From Kitasatospora sp. NBC_01266 (GTDB lineage: Bacteria > Actinomycetota > Actinomycetes > Streptomycetales > Streptomycetaceae): a stretch of 64,000 nucleotides of DNA. The notes under the pieces are model-generated. The model did not search any database and had not been told where the DNA came from. It saw nothing but the letters and a program-made list of their open reading frames with translations. The stretch is taken from positions 5,952,001-6,016,000 of the forward strand of contig NZ_CP108458.1 of the NCBI RefSeq assembly GCF_036242395.1, in the 5' to 3' direction. Shown in pieces: positions 8,346 to 16,399 of this stretch. The position numbers and the translations under genes are program-made. Position 1 is the stretch's first letter, and each line of letters starts with the position of its first letter.

Positions 8346-8405
8346 CGAGGCGTCAGTCCGCGGTCGGCCGCAGCACGCCGGGCAGCAAGACTGACGCACC
8401 GTCAG
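8342..8405. promoter_or_regulatory. Two identical dyads CTGACG-N3-CGTCAG
   Basis: Perfect 6-bp inverted repeats with 3-bp spacers at 8342-8356 (overlapping the DUF4291 stop codon) and 8391-8405, 49 bp apart. They lie in the gap before the propeller gene. The arms are too short for good terminators. The format is that of a TetR-type operator pair. Confidence 0.5.
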
Positions 8406-8524
8406 AACTGGCTCGAAGCAAGGGCCCTGGCGACCCACCGGTTGACGTCCGGGGCCCGTGACGGTTTCCTCATGGCGTTCGGCGGGCCAGCGGCCGCGGG
8501 GGCGGCCATCTCGGGAGGGGAACC

Positions 8525-9862
8525 ATGTTCGGACTCGGTCGAGCCAAAGTCCTGACCATCGTGGGCGTTTGCGCGGTGACCGCCTTACCGGCGGTCACCG
8601 GCGCGGCGCCTGCCGTCGCGGCGGCGCCGGGCACCGCGCGCCAGGTCTGCCTGGCGCCCGGCGGCGCGCAGCCGGACCAGGCCTCCCAGCCGGTGGCGAT
8701 CAGCGCCGACGGCCACTACGCGCTGGTCGACTCGCTCGCCGACAACCTGCTGCCGCAGGGCAACAACGGCAACGGCGGCGTCTTCGTCTGCGACCTGCGT
8801 GACGGGCGGCTGCGGCGGGCGGATCTGGGGCCGGCGGGCGTCCAGCCCGACGGCTACAGCTACGGCGGCGGGATCAGCGCCGACGGCCGCTACGTCGTCT
8901 TCACCTCCGCGGCCGGCAGCCTGGTGCCGGGGACCACCAAGGGCGTCGACAACATCTACCTGCGCGACCTGCGCACCGGCCGCACCGAGTTGGTCAGCGT
9001 CGGCGGCCGCCGACTGCCGCAGGTCGGCGACAGCGGCCAGCCGGGCATCAGCCCGGACGGCCGCTACGTCGTCTTCCAGTCGAACCGGGCCGACCTGGTG
9101 CCCGGTGACACCAACAGCGCCGGCGACATCTTCGTCCTCGACCGCCGCACCGGCCGCACCGTGCGGGCCTCGGTCGGCGGCGACGGCGGCCAGGCCACCG
9201 CGAGCTCGGTGTCGCCCGCGATCAGCGCGGACGGCTCCCGGGTGGTGTTCATCTCCAAGGACACCGACCTGGCGGCCGCCGCGCCGGCCTCGCCCGGTCG
9301 CCGACTCGCGCCGCAGCGGGCCCGGTTCTACCCGCTCTTCCTGCACGACCTGCGCACCGGGCGGACCGCCGTGGCGAGCGTGGAGCCCGACGGCAGCACC
9401 GCGGCGGTGACCGCCGGGGTGCTCAGCGCCGACGGCCGCTACGCGGCGTTCACCTCGCTCGACGACGACTTCCTGGCGCCGAGCCAGGTGATGGTGCGCG
9501 ACCTGGACCGCGGCACCACCACCGTGGTCAGCACGGCGCCCGACGGGACGCAGGGCGACCAGTCCTCGTACCTGATCGGGATCAGCGCGGACGACCGCTG
9601 GGTCTACTTCAGCTCCAACGCGGACAACCTGCTGCCCGGCGGCGCGGCCCAGGACTTCGGCTACTACCGGCGCGACCTGCGCACCGGCCGCACCGAGCGG
9701 CTGCTGCGGATCCCCGGCGCGCAGAACACCCTGGCCCAGAACCTGGGCGCGGCCGTCGACGCCCGGGGGACCACCCTGCTGTTCGGCGCGGACGGCAGCG
9801 GGCTGCTGCCGGGCGACACCGACACGACGCCGCAGGCCTTCACCCTGCGACCGGGCAGCTGA
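8525..9862 (+). CDS. Secreted TolB/PD40-type beta-propeller protein
   Basis: 445 residues. The signal peptide is MFGLGRAKVLTIVGVCAVT up to about APAVAAAPG. The mature part consists of repeated blades carrying the PD40 motif, for example ISADGRYVVFTS, ISPDGRYVVFQS, ISADGSRVVFIS and ISADDRWVYFSS. Each blade is followed by an LRDLRTGRTELVSV-like strand. About six to seven blades fit the length. This fold serves as a binding or scaffolding platform; no catalytic domain is present. ATG 8525 is preceded by GGGAGGGG. It lies alone, followed by a converging TetR gene. Confidence 0.85.
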   Translation: MFGLGRAKVLTIVGVCAVTALPAVTGAAPAVAAAPGTARQVCLAPGGAQPDQASQPVAISADGHYALVDSLADNLLPQGNNGNGGVFVCDLRDGRLRRADLGPAGVQPDGYSYGGGISADGRYVVFTSAAGSLVPGTTKGVDNIYLRDLRTGRTELVSVGGRRLPQVGDSGQPGISPDGRYVVFQSNRADLVPGDTNSAGDIFVLDRRTGRTVRASVGGDGGQATASSVSPAISADGSRVVFISKDTDLAAAAPASPGRRLAPQRARFYPLFLHDLRTGRTAVASVEPDGSTAAVTAGVLSADGRYAAFTSLDDDFLAPSQVMVRDLDRGTTTVVSTAPDGTQGDQSSYLIGISADDRWVYFSSNADNLLPGGAAQDFGYYRRDLRTGRTERLLRIPGAQNTLAQNLGAAVDARGTTLLFGADGSGLLPGDTDTTPQAFTLRPGS

Positions 9863-9871
9863 CCTACCGGT

Positions 9872-9887
9872 GCCGCCCCCGGGCGGC
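9872..9887. terminator. Short GC hairpin between convergent genes
   Basis: GCCGCC-CCCG-GGCGGC, a 6-bp stem 9 nt after the propeller stop and ahead of the converging TetR gene. Weak. Confidence 0.3.
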
Positions 9888-9919
9888 CCGGAGCACGTAC
9901 CGCATCGCGGGCACGGCGG

Positions 9920-10582
9920 TCATCGGCCGCTCGCGGCCTGGGCCGCGAGCAGGCCGAGCACGCCCGCGACGGCTTCCTCGTACGGCTGCGTCGACCCGGC
10001 CGCCCGGGCCAGCACGTAGCCGCCCTGGATCACCGCGACCAGGGTGGAGGCGGTGGCGACCGGGTCGAGCGCCGCACCGAACTCGCCGTTCGCGCGTCCC
10101 TCGGTGAGCAGCTCGGCCAGCCGGGCGCGCAGCCGGCCGAAGGTCTCCTCGACCGGCCGGCGCAGCACCGGATCCGCCATCACCTCCGGGTCCTGGGTGA
10201 GCCGTCCCGCCGGGCAGCCCTTCAGTACGGCCCGCTCCCGGGAGAGGAAGGCGGTGATCCGCTCCAGCGCGGTGCCGGGGCCGGTGAACTCCGCCTCGGC
10301 GTTGGCCAGGATCTCCTGGGTGGCGCGGGTGATCGCGGCCAGCGCCAGGTCGGGCTTGCCGTCGAAGTGGTGGTACATGCTGCCCTGGCCCACCCCGGAC
10401 CGCTGCTGGATCGCCTTGGGGCTGGTGCCGACGTACCCGCGCTCCCAGAGCAGCTCGCGGGTGCTCTCGATCAGGCGCTCGGCGGCGCTCGGGCCGGCGG
10501 TACCGGCCGCAGCGGTGCCGGCCGCAGCGGTGCCGGCCGCACCGGGGTTGGGCGCAGCGGTGTTCGGCGCGGAAGCGTTCAT
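9920..10582 (-). CDS. TetR/AcrR family transcriptional regulator
   Basis: 220 residues. The helix-turn-helix is at about residues 35-80: LIESTRELLWERGYVGTSPK, then IQQRSGVGQGSMYHHFDGKP, the usual TetR N-terminal domain. An all-helical ligand domain with a conserved CPAGRLTQDPEV segment follows. The first 30 residues are low complexity and come from a 15-bp DNA repeat encoding AAGTA units (about 10498-10550). The start is ATG 10582. An imperfect 18-bp palindrome lies 11 bp upstream, suggesting autoregulation. The gene follows the sugar kinase by 52 bp on the same strand, so it may control the sugar cluster or only itself. The inducer is unknown. Confidence 0.9.
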   Translation of the reverse strand: MNASAPNTAAPNPGAAGTAAAGTAAAGTAGPSAAERLIESTRELLWERGYVGTSPKAIQQRSGVGQGSMYHHFDGKPDLALAAITRATQEILANAEAEFTGPGTALERITAFLSRERAVLKGCPAGRLTQDPEVMADPVLRRPVEETFGRLRARLAELLTEGRANGEFGAALDPVATASTLVAVIQGGYVLARAAGSTQPYEEAVAGVLGLLAAQAASGR

Positions 10583-10592
10583 GCGCCCGAGC

Positions 10593-10610
10593 GTACATAC
10601 CAGTAGGTAC
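10593..10610. promoter_or_regulatory. Candidate TetR operator
   Basis: GTACaTACcaGTAgGTAC, an 18-bp imperfect palindrome in the 52-bp gap directly upstream of the TetR gene start. It is AT-richer than its surroundings. Position and symmetry suggest an autoregulatory operator. Confidence 0.5.
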
Positions 10611-10634
10611 AGCGGGCAAGGCGGTGAACGGGCG

Positions 10635-11675
10635 CTACCCGACCACCGCCGCCGTCGCCGCGCTGCCGTACGCCGCGCGCAGCCGCCGCTGCGCCGCCCC
10701 GTCGCCGCCCAGGCCCGCGGCGGCCAGCCGGTCCAGGCCGAGCAGGGCGGCGCCGAGCACCGGGGGAGCGGTGACGATCCGGGGCAGCGCCCGCGGGGCG
10801 AGGGCGAGCAGGCGGGCGGTCAGGTTGTCCAGCAGCAGCGGGTGCTCGGCGGCCAGCACCCCGCCGCCCAGCACCAGCGGGGTGGCGGTGTCCAGCAGGC
10901 CGAGCCGGGTGAGTGCGACCCGGGCCATCCGGGCGATCTCGTCGGCCTGGCGGTCGATCAGTTCCAGTGCCGCCGGATCGCCGCGCTCCGCGCAGTCGAA
11001 GATCAGCGGGACCACCTCGTAGAGCCGCTCCTGGCCGAGCTCGCGCAGGTGCAGCGCCTCCGCGACGGCGGTGGCGCCGGGCAGCGCGAAGTACGCGGCG
11101 ATCGCGGGGGCCAGCGCGGTCGCCGGGCCGCGCCCGTCCTCGGCCCGGGTGGCGTGCCACATCGCCTCCGCGGCCAGCCCGCCGCCGCCACCCCAGTCAC
11201 CGGTCAGCTGGCCGAGCGCCGGGAACCGCGCGGTGCGGCCGTCGGGCAGCAGGCCCACGCAGTTGATCCCGGCCCCGCAGACCACGGCCACCCCGCACGG
11301 GGTGTCGGTGCCGGCCCGCAGCAGCCCGAAGGTGTCGTTGCTGACGGCCACCGTGCGGCCCCAGCCGTGCGCGGCCAGCGCCCGCTCCAACTGCTGCTCC
11401 TCGATCGGCAGGTCGGCGTTGGCCAGGCAGGCCTGGACGTGCTGGGCGAGCGGTCCGGCGGCGGGGCTCAGCCCGGCCTGCCCGGCCGCCGCCGCGACCA
11501 GCGGCGCGAGCGCGGCGACGGCCACCTCGGGGCCGTCCAGCTGCGGCGCGAAGCCGCCGCCGCGCGCGGTGCCGAGCAGTTGCCCGTCGGCACCGACCAG
11601 CGCGATATCGGTCTTGCTGTTGCCCGCGTCGATGGCGATCACGCCGGGCAGGTGCGTGTCCAACTGGTGTTTCAT
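10635..11675 (-). CDS. BadF/BadG/BcrA/BcrD-type sugar kinase (N-acetylglucosamine kinase-like)
   Basis: 346-residue kinase of the ASKHA fold. It has the phosphate-1 motif IAIDAGNSKTDIALV at the N-terminus, the AVVCGAGINCVG phosphate-2 loop, a GDWGGGGGLA glycine-rich segment, and the adenosine motif TPLVLGGGVLAA. Relatives phosphorylate GlcNAc or related aminosugars; the specific substrate cannot be read. The start is ATG 11675, 65 bp after the GH4 gene on the same strand. A kinase next to an ABC importer and a phospho-glycosidase suggests that imported sugar is phosphorylated inside the cell. Confidence 0.85.
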   Translation of the reverse strand: MKHQLDTHLPGVIAIDAGNSKTDIALVGADGQLLGTARGGGFAPQLDGPEVAVAALAPLVAAAAGQAGLSPAAGPLAQHVQACLANADLPIEEQQLERALAAHGWGRTVAVSNDTFGLLRAGTDTPCGVAVVCGAGINCVGLLPDGRTARFPALGQLTGDWGGGGGLAAEAMWHATRAEDGRGPATALAPAIAAYFALPGATAVAEALHLRELGQERLYEVVPLIFDCAERGDPAALELIDRQADEIARMARVALTRLGLLDTATPLVLGGGVLAAEHPLLLDNLTARLLALAPRALPRIVTAPPVLGAALLGLDRLAAAGLGGDGAAQRRLRAAYGSAATAAVVG

Positions 11676-11740
11676 CGGGTCCCCGGGCTCGTCCGTGAGG
11701 CCCCGGCCGGTCCGGCCGGGGCTCGGTGCATGACTGATCG

Positions 11741-13030
11741 TCAGAGCCAGCTCAGGTACTGGCGGTTGTGCGCGAGCAGCCGGTCCGTCAGCTGGTCGGC
11801 GAGGGCGATCTGGCCGACCAGCGGATGGGCGAGCAGCGCCTCGAAGACCCGGTCCCGGCCGCCCTTCAGCGCTGCCTCCAGGGCCAGTTGCTCGTAGCCG
11901 GTGACGTTCGCGATCAGCCCCCGGTAGAGCGGCTCGACCGGGCGCTGCGGCAGCGCGGTCACGCCGTGCGCGCCCACCTCGGCCGGGACCTCGATCACCG
12001 CGTCGTCCGGCAGGAACGGCAGCACCCCGTTGTTGCGGGTGTTGACCACCTGCACGGCGTACTGCGGGCCACCGGTCCCGAGCAGCCCGGCGAGCAGCTG
12101 CACGGCCGCCTCCGAGTAGAAGGCACCGCCGCGCTTGCCCAGCAGTTCGGGCTTGGTGTCCAGCGTCGGGTCCGCGTACAGGTCCAGCAGCTCGCGCTCG
12201 ATCGCGGCCACCTCGGCGGCCCGCGAGCCCTTCTGGCGCAGTTCCTCGACCACCTCGTCGTGCTGGTAGAAGTACCGCAGGTAGTAGGAGGGCACCGCGC
12301 CGAGCTGCCGGAGCAGCGGCAGCGGCAGCCGCAGGTCCGCGGCGATCTCGGGCCCGAAGTCGGCCAGCAGCTCGGGCAGCACCTCGCGCCCGCTCGCCGC
12401 GTCGGGCGTCGGCAGCACGCTGACCCCCCGCTCCCAGGTCAGGTGGTTCAGCCCGACGTGGTCGAGGCGGACCAACTCCGGTGCCACGCCGAGGTGTGCG
12501 GCGAACTTGCGCTGCAGGCCGATCGCCACGTTGCACAGGCCCACCGCCTTGTGCCCCGCCTCCAGCAGCGCCCGGGTGACGATGCCCACCGGGTTGGTGA
12601 AGTCGATGATCCAGGCCGCCGGGTTGGCCCGGCGGACCTGCTCGGCGATCGAGAGCACCACCGGCACGGTCCGCAGCGCCTTGGCCAACCCGCCCGCGCC
12701 GGTGGTCTCCTGGCCCACGCAGCCGCACTCCAGCGGCCAGCTCTCGTCCTCGTTGCGGGCGCCCTGGCCGCCGATCCGCAGCTGCAGCAGCACGGCGTCC
12801 GCGTCCGCCACGCCGGCGGCCAGGTCGCCGGTGGTGCTGACCTCGGCCGGGTGGCCCTGCTTGGCGAAGATCCGCCGGGCCAGGCCGCCGATCAACTCCA
12901 GCCGCTCGGCGGCCGGGTCGATCAGCACCAGCTCGGCGATCGGCAGCCGGTCGCTCAACCGGGCGAAGCCGTCGATCAGTTCGGGTGTGTAGGTGGAGCC
13001 GCCGCCGACGATCGCGAGTTTCAGAGACAT
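11741..13030 (-). CDS. GH4 family 6-phospho-beta-glucosidase
   Basis: 429-residue NAD- and metal-dependent glycosidase of family GH4. It has the nucleotide-binding IVGGGSTYTPEL at the N-terminus, the DFTNPVG motif, and the metal ligands Cys in GLCNVAIG and His in GLNHLTW. It also has TKPELLGKRGGAFYSE and the late VNTRNNGVLPFLPDD, both typical of the 6-phospho-beta-glucosidase branch. It cleaves phosphorylated disaccharides by an oxidation-elimination mechanism. ATG 13030 overlaps the permease stop (TGATG). GH4 enzymes of this branch usually need a 6-phospho substrate, whereas the linked importer is an ABC system; the adjacent kinase may supply the phosphate. Confidence 0.9.
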   Translation of the reverse strand: MSLKLAIVGGGSTYTPELIDGFARLSDRLPIAELVLIDPAAERLELIGGLARRIFAKQGHPAEVSTTGDLAAGVADADAVLLQLRIGGQGARNEDESWPLECGCVGQETTGAGGLAKALRTVPVVLSIAEQVRRANPAAWIIDFTNPVGIVTRALLEAGHKAVGLCNVAIGLQRKFAAHLGVAPELVRLDHVGLNHLTWERGVSVLPTPDAASGREVLPELLADFGPEIAADLRLPLPLLRQLGAVPSYYLRYFYQHDEVVEELRQKGSRAAEVAAIERELLDLYADPTLDTKPELLGKRGGAFYSEAAVQLLAGLLGTGGPQYAVQVVNTRNNGVLPFLPDDAVIEVPAEVGAHGVTALPQRPVEPLYRGLIANVTGYEQLALEAALKGGRDRVFEALLAHPLVGQIALADQLTDRLLAHNRQYLSWL

Positions 13031-13932
13031 CAGCCCTTGACTCCTGTCAGGGTCACGCCTTCGATGAAGGCCTTCTGTGCGAAGAAGAAGAGAACGATGA
13101 CCGGCGCCATCACCAGCAGCGTCGCCGCCATGGTGAGGTTCCAGTTGGTGTGGTGCGCGCCCTTGAACGACTCCAGGCCGTAACTGAGCGTCCAGGCGCC
13201 CTGGTTCTCGCTGGCGTAGATCTGCGGCCCGAAGTAGTCGTTCCAGCAGTAGAAGAACTGGAACAGCGCCACCGCCGCGATCGCCGGCCGGGCCATCGGC
13301 AGGATCACCCGCAGCAGGGTGCGCAGCTCCCCGCAGCCGTCCACCCGGGCCGCCTCGGTGTACTCCTTGGGGATGGTGAGCAGGAACTGCCGCAGCAGGA
13401 AGATCGAGAAGGCGTCGCCGAAGGCCATCGGGATGATCAGCGGCCAGAGCGTCCCGGTCAGGTGCATCTGCTTGGCCCAGAACAGGTACATCGGGATCAC
13501 GGTCACCTGCGGCGGCAGCATCATCATCGAGATCACCGCCATCAGCGCCAGGTTGCGCCCGCGGAACCGGAACCTGGCCAGCGCGTAGGCGACCGGCAGG
13601 CTGGAGGCGATGGTCAGCGCGGTGCCCGCCCCGGCGTAGACCAGGGTGTTGCGCCACCAGCTCAGGAAGCCGGGGGTCTGCCAGACCTTGGCGTAGTTGC
13701 TCCACTGCCAGTGCTGCGGCCAGAAGTCCGAGGTCAGCGCCTGACGGTCGGTCATCACCGAGGTGAGGAAGACGAAGACGAACGGCAGCAGGAAGAAGAG
13801 CGCCGCCGCCAGCGCCATGGAGTGCACGGCCACCCAGTGCAGCGCGGCCCGGCGCCGGGCGGCGCGCACCGCGTCACCGTGCCTGGTGGAGCCGACCGGC
13901 TTGGCGAGCGCGGGGGTCGAAGTCAGCGTCAT
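13030..13932 (-). CDS. Sugar ABC transporter permease, MalG/ABC-type CUT1
   Basis: 300-residue inner-membrane permease with six predicted helices; the first is ALAAALFFLLPFVFVFLTSV. The EAA loop reads EYTEAARVDGCGELRTLLRV, the contact with the ATPase. It is the second permease of the importer, starting at ATG 13932 two bases after the stop of the first. No ATPase gene is linked, so a shared ATPase (MsiK type in streptomycetes) is likely; that is established for such systems but inferred here. Confidence 0.93.
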   Translation of the reverse strand: MTLTSTPALAKPVGSTRHGDAVRAARRRAALHWVAVHSMALAAALFFLLPFVFVFLTSVMTDRQALTSDFWPQHWQWSNYAKVWQTPGFLSWWRNTLVYAGAGTALTIASSLPVAYALARFRFRGRNLALMAVISMMMLPPQVTVIPMYLFWAKQMHLTGTLWPLIIPMAFGDAFSIFLLRQFLLTIPKEYTEAARVDGCGELRTLLRVILPMARPAIAAVALFQFFYCWNDYFGPQIYASENQGAWTLSYGLESFKGAHHTNWNLTMAATLLVMAPVIVLFFFAQKAFIEGVTLTGVKG

Positions 13933-13934
13933 GG

Positions 13935-14933
13935 TCAGTCCTCGCTCGTCACGAAGCCGGCCCGGCGGCGCAGCAGCAGGCTGGTGAAGGCCATCGAGAG
14001 GGCGAACAGGATCAGCGCCACCACGCAGGCCGAGCCGGTGTCGAAGCGCTGGAAGCCCAGGTTGTAGACCATCTGCGGCAGGGTCCAGGTGGAGCCGTGC
14101 GGGTAGCCGGGCTCGAACTGCTCGCCGGAGCCGCCGATCACGCCGCTGGCCACCTTCCCGGCCACGATCGCCTGGGTGTAGTACTGCATGGTCTGGATCA
14201 CGCCGGTGACCACCGCGAACATGACGATCGGCGAGATGTTCGGCAGGGTCACGTAGCGGAACCGCTGCAGCGGCCCGGCACCGTCCAACTCGGCCGCCTC
14301 GTACTGCTCCTGCGGCACGTCGAGCAGCGCGGCCATGAAGATCACCATCAGGTCGCCGATGCCCCACACGGCCAGCAGGGTCAGGGCCGGCTTGGACCAG
14401 GTCGGGTCGTTGAACCAGCCGGGCTGCGGCAGGTGGAGCGCGCCGAGCAGGTGGTTGACCGGCCCGGTGCCGGGGTTGAGCAGGAACGCGAAGGCGATCG
14501 TGGCGGCCACCGGCGGGGCCAGGTAGGGCAGGTAGAAGGCGGTGCGGAAGAAGCCCGCGCCGCTCTTCACCTTGGTGATCAGCAGCCCGATCCCCAGCCC
14601 GAAGACCACCCGCAGCGACACCATCACCAGCACCAGCCAGAGCGTGTTGCCCAGGCCCTGCCAGAAGAACGGGTAGTGGTTGAAGACGTAGTCCCAGTTC
14701 TTCAGGCCGGTGAAGACGGGGGCGGTGAAGCCGTCGTACTTCATGAAGGAGAAGTAGACGGTGGAGATCAGCGGGTAGGCGAAGAAGAAGCCGAAGCCGA
14801 TCAGCCAGGGTGAGAGGAAGGCCAGGGTGCGGGCGGTCTCCCGGCGGCGCTTGCGGCGCAGCGCCGCGGGCACCGGCGGGCGGGCGGAGCTGCTCGGGGC
14901 GGAGCTGCCCGCGGCGGAGGTGGTCAGGGCCAT
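13935..14933 (-). CDS. Sugar ABC transporter permease, MalF/ABC-type CUT1
   Basis: 332-residue permease. A basic cytosolic tail (ALRRKRRRETART) precedes helix 1 (LAFLSPWLIGFGFFFAYPLI). The EAA loop is EQYEAAELDGAGPLQRFRYV. A long extracytoplasmic loop around GGSGEQFEPGYPHGSTW lies before the last helix. It pairs with the downstream MalG-type permease. Start ATG 14933, 7 bp after the binding-protein stop. Confidence 0.93.
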   Translation of the reverse strand: MALTTSAAGSSAPSSSARPPVPAALRRKRRRETARTLAFLSPWLIGFGFFFAYPLISTVYFSFMKYDGFTAPVFTGLKNWDYVFNHYPFFWQGLGNTLWLVLVMVSLRVVFGLGIGLLITKVKSGAGFFRTAFYLPYLAPPVAATIAFAFLLNPGTGPVNHLLGALHLPQPGWFNDPTWSKPALTLLAVWGIGDLMVIFMAALLDVPQEQYEAAELDGAGPLQRFRYVTLPNISPIVMFAVVTGVIQTMQYYTQAIVAGKVASGVIGGSGEQFEPGYPHGSTWTLPQMVYNLGFQRFDTGSACVVALILFALSMAFTSLLLRRRAGFVTSED

Positions 14934-14940
14934 CGCGCGG

Positions 14941-16290
14941 TCACTTCGCCTGGGCGATCGCGGCGTCGATCTCCTGGTCGGTGGCCTTGAGGCCGGCTGC
15001 CAGATCGGTCTTCTTGCCGCTCTCCACGTCATAGGCGAAGTTCTGCAGACTCACCTGGTACGCACCGCCGTTGATGCTGGCCGGGGTGGTCGAGGAGTAC
15101 TGGTTGCGGGCGATGTCCAGGAACGTCTTGAAGTTCGGATCGGCGGTCAGGTTCGGCGAGTTGAGCGCGGCGATGGTGCTCGGCACGTTGTGGATCGCGT
15201 TGGCGAAGCTCACCACCGCGTCCGTGTCGGTGGTCAGGTACTTCACCAACTGCCAGGCGGCGGCCTGCTTCGTGCTGGTCCGGGCGATGCCGATGATGGT
15301 GCCGGTCTGGTAGCCGCGCCCGTAGGTGCTGGCCAGCGCGTCCGGCACCGGGAAGGGCGCGGTGCCGTAGTCCACCGTGGAGTTGTCGTCGGAGATCGAC
15401 TGGGTCCGCCACTCGCCGTCGATCGCCATCGCCACCTGGCCGGTCTCGAACGGGTTCTTCGCGCTGAACTCGTCGCCGAAGGCGGTCCGGAACTTCTCCA
15501 GCTTGTCGAAGCCGCCGAGTTGGTTCACCAGGTTCTTCTGCCAGCTGAGCATCTGGCTGACCGTCGGGTCGTTCGCCAGGTTCGAGTTGCCGCTGGCGTC
15601 GAAGTACCCGGTGCCCCACTGGGCGAGGTAGTGCGCGGGCGCGGACTCGTAGCCGTGGTAATCCGGCATGAAGCCGAGCTGCTGGTAGCCGTCGCCGCTC
15701 GGGATGGTCAACTTCGCCGCGTCGGCGTCGAATTCGCTCAGCGTCTTGGGCGGTGCGGTGATCCCGGCGGCGGCGAAGGCCTTCTTGTTGTAGTAGAGCC
15801 CGTAGGCGTCGCCGAGCAGCGGCAGCGAGCACTGGTCGCCCTGGAAGCCGCTGTACTGGAGCATCGGCGCCGGGAAGGTGGCCTTCGGGTCGATGTTGTC
15901 CTGCTTGAGGAACGGCGTGAGGTCGACCCAGATCTTGTCGCTGCAGAACTTGCCCACGTTGTCGGTGGTGAACGAGGAGACCACGTCGGGGGCGTCCGGC
16001 CCGCCGGCCCGCAGCGCCTGCTCGCTCTTGTCGTCCGAGATGTTGGCAACCACCTTGACGTGGATGTTCGGGTGCAGCTTCTCGAAGTTGGCGATGTTGG
16101 CGTTGATCGCCTTGGTCTCGTTGTCCTGGCTCCAGCCGTGCCAGAAGGTGATGGTCACGTCCTTGCCGCTGGCCGAGCCGTCGGCGCCGGAGTCGCTCGA
16201 GTCGGTTCCGGTGCAGGCGGTGGCCAGCAGGGCGATGCTCGCGCTCAGCGCGATCGCGGCGGAGAGCCGGTGGGTACGGGTGTGGGACAC
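14941..16290 (-). CDS. Sugar-binding lipoprotein of the ABC importer (family 1 solute-binding protein)
   Basis: 449-residue exported lipoprotein. The signal peptide ends at LLATAC, giving a lipidated cysteine near residue 26, and a Ser/Asp/Gly linker follows. The mature domain begins VTITFWHGWSQDNE, the usual family-1 opening, and contains GDAYGLYYNKKAF and MAIDGEWRTQSI. GTG 16290 has GGAGGACGC directly upstream; the frame extends to 16323 without a better site. It is the first gene of the leftward importer operon and probably determines its specificity. The linked GH4 enzyme and kinase suggest a beta-linked disaccharide or aminosugar. Confidence 0.93.
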   Translation of the reverse strand: MSHTRTHRLSAAIALSASIALLATACTGTDSSDSGADGSASGKDVTITFWHGWSQDNETKAINANIANFEKLHPNIHVKVVANISDDKSEQALRAGGPDAPDVVSSFTTDNVGKFCSDKIWVDLTPFLKQDNIDPKATFPAPMLQYSGFQGDQCSLPLLGDAYGLYYNKKAFAAAGITAPPKTLSEFDADAAKLTIPSGDGYQQLGFMPDYHGYESAPAHYLAQWGTGYFDASGNSNLANDPTVSQMLSWQKNLVNQLGGFDKLEKFRTAFGDEFSAKNPFETGQVAMAIDGEWRTQSISDDNSTVDYGTAPFPVPDALASTYGRGYQTGTIIGIARTSTKQAAAWQLVKYLTTDTDAVVSFANAIHNVPSTIAALNSPNLTADPNFKTFLDIARNQYSSTTPASINGGAYQVSLQNFAYDVESGKKTDLAAGLKATDQEIDAAIAQAK

Positions 16291-16399
16291 GCGTCCTCCA
16301 GGGAGTACGGGGGCGGGCGGCATTGCCCGTCGCCCCGGTGGGGGAAGGGGGGAGGCAGTGCTGGTGGGCGCAGGGAGTTCATGATGATCGGGCAGCGGG

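Noticed and set aside
11676..12728. Upstream extension of the sugar kinase frame into the GH4 gene
   Set aside because: The extension is out of frame with GH4, which has full catalytic motifs. The kinase ATG at 11675 starts directly before its phosphate-binding motif.
13031..13705. N-terminal extension of the GH4 protein
   Set aside because: It overlaps a MalG-type permease with a correct EAA loop. The NAD-binding motif of GH4 begins right after ATG 13030.
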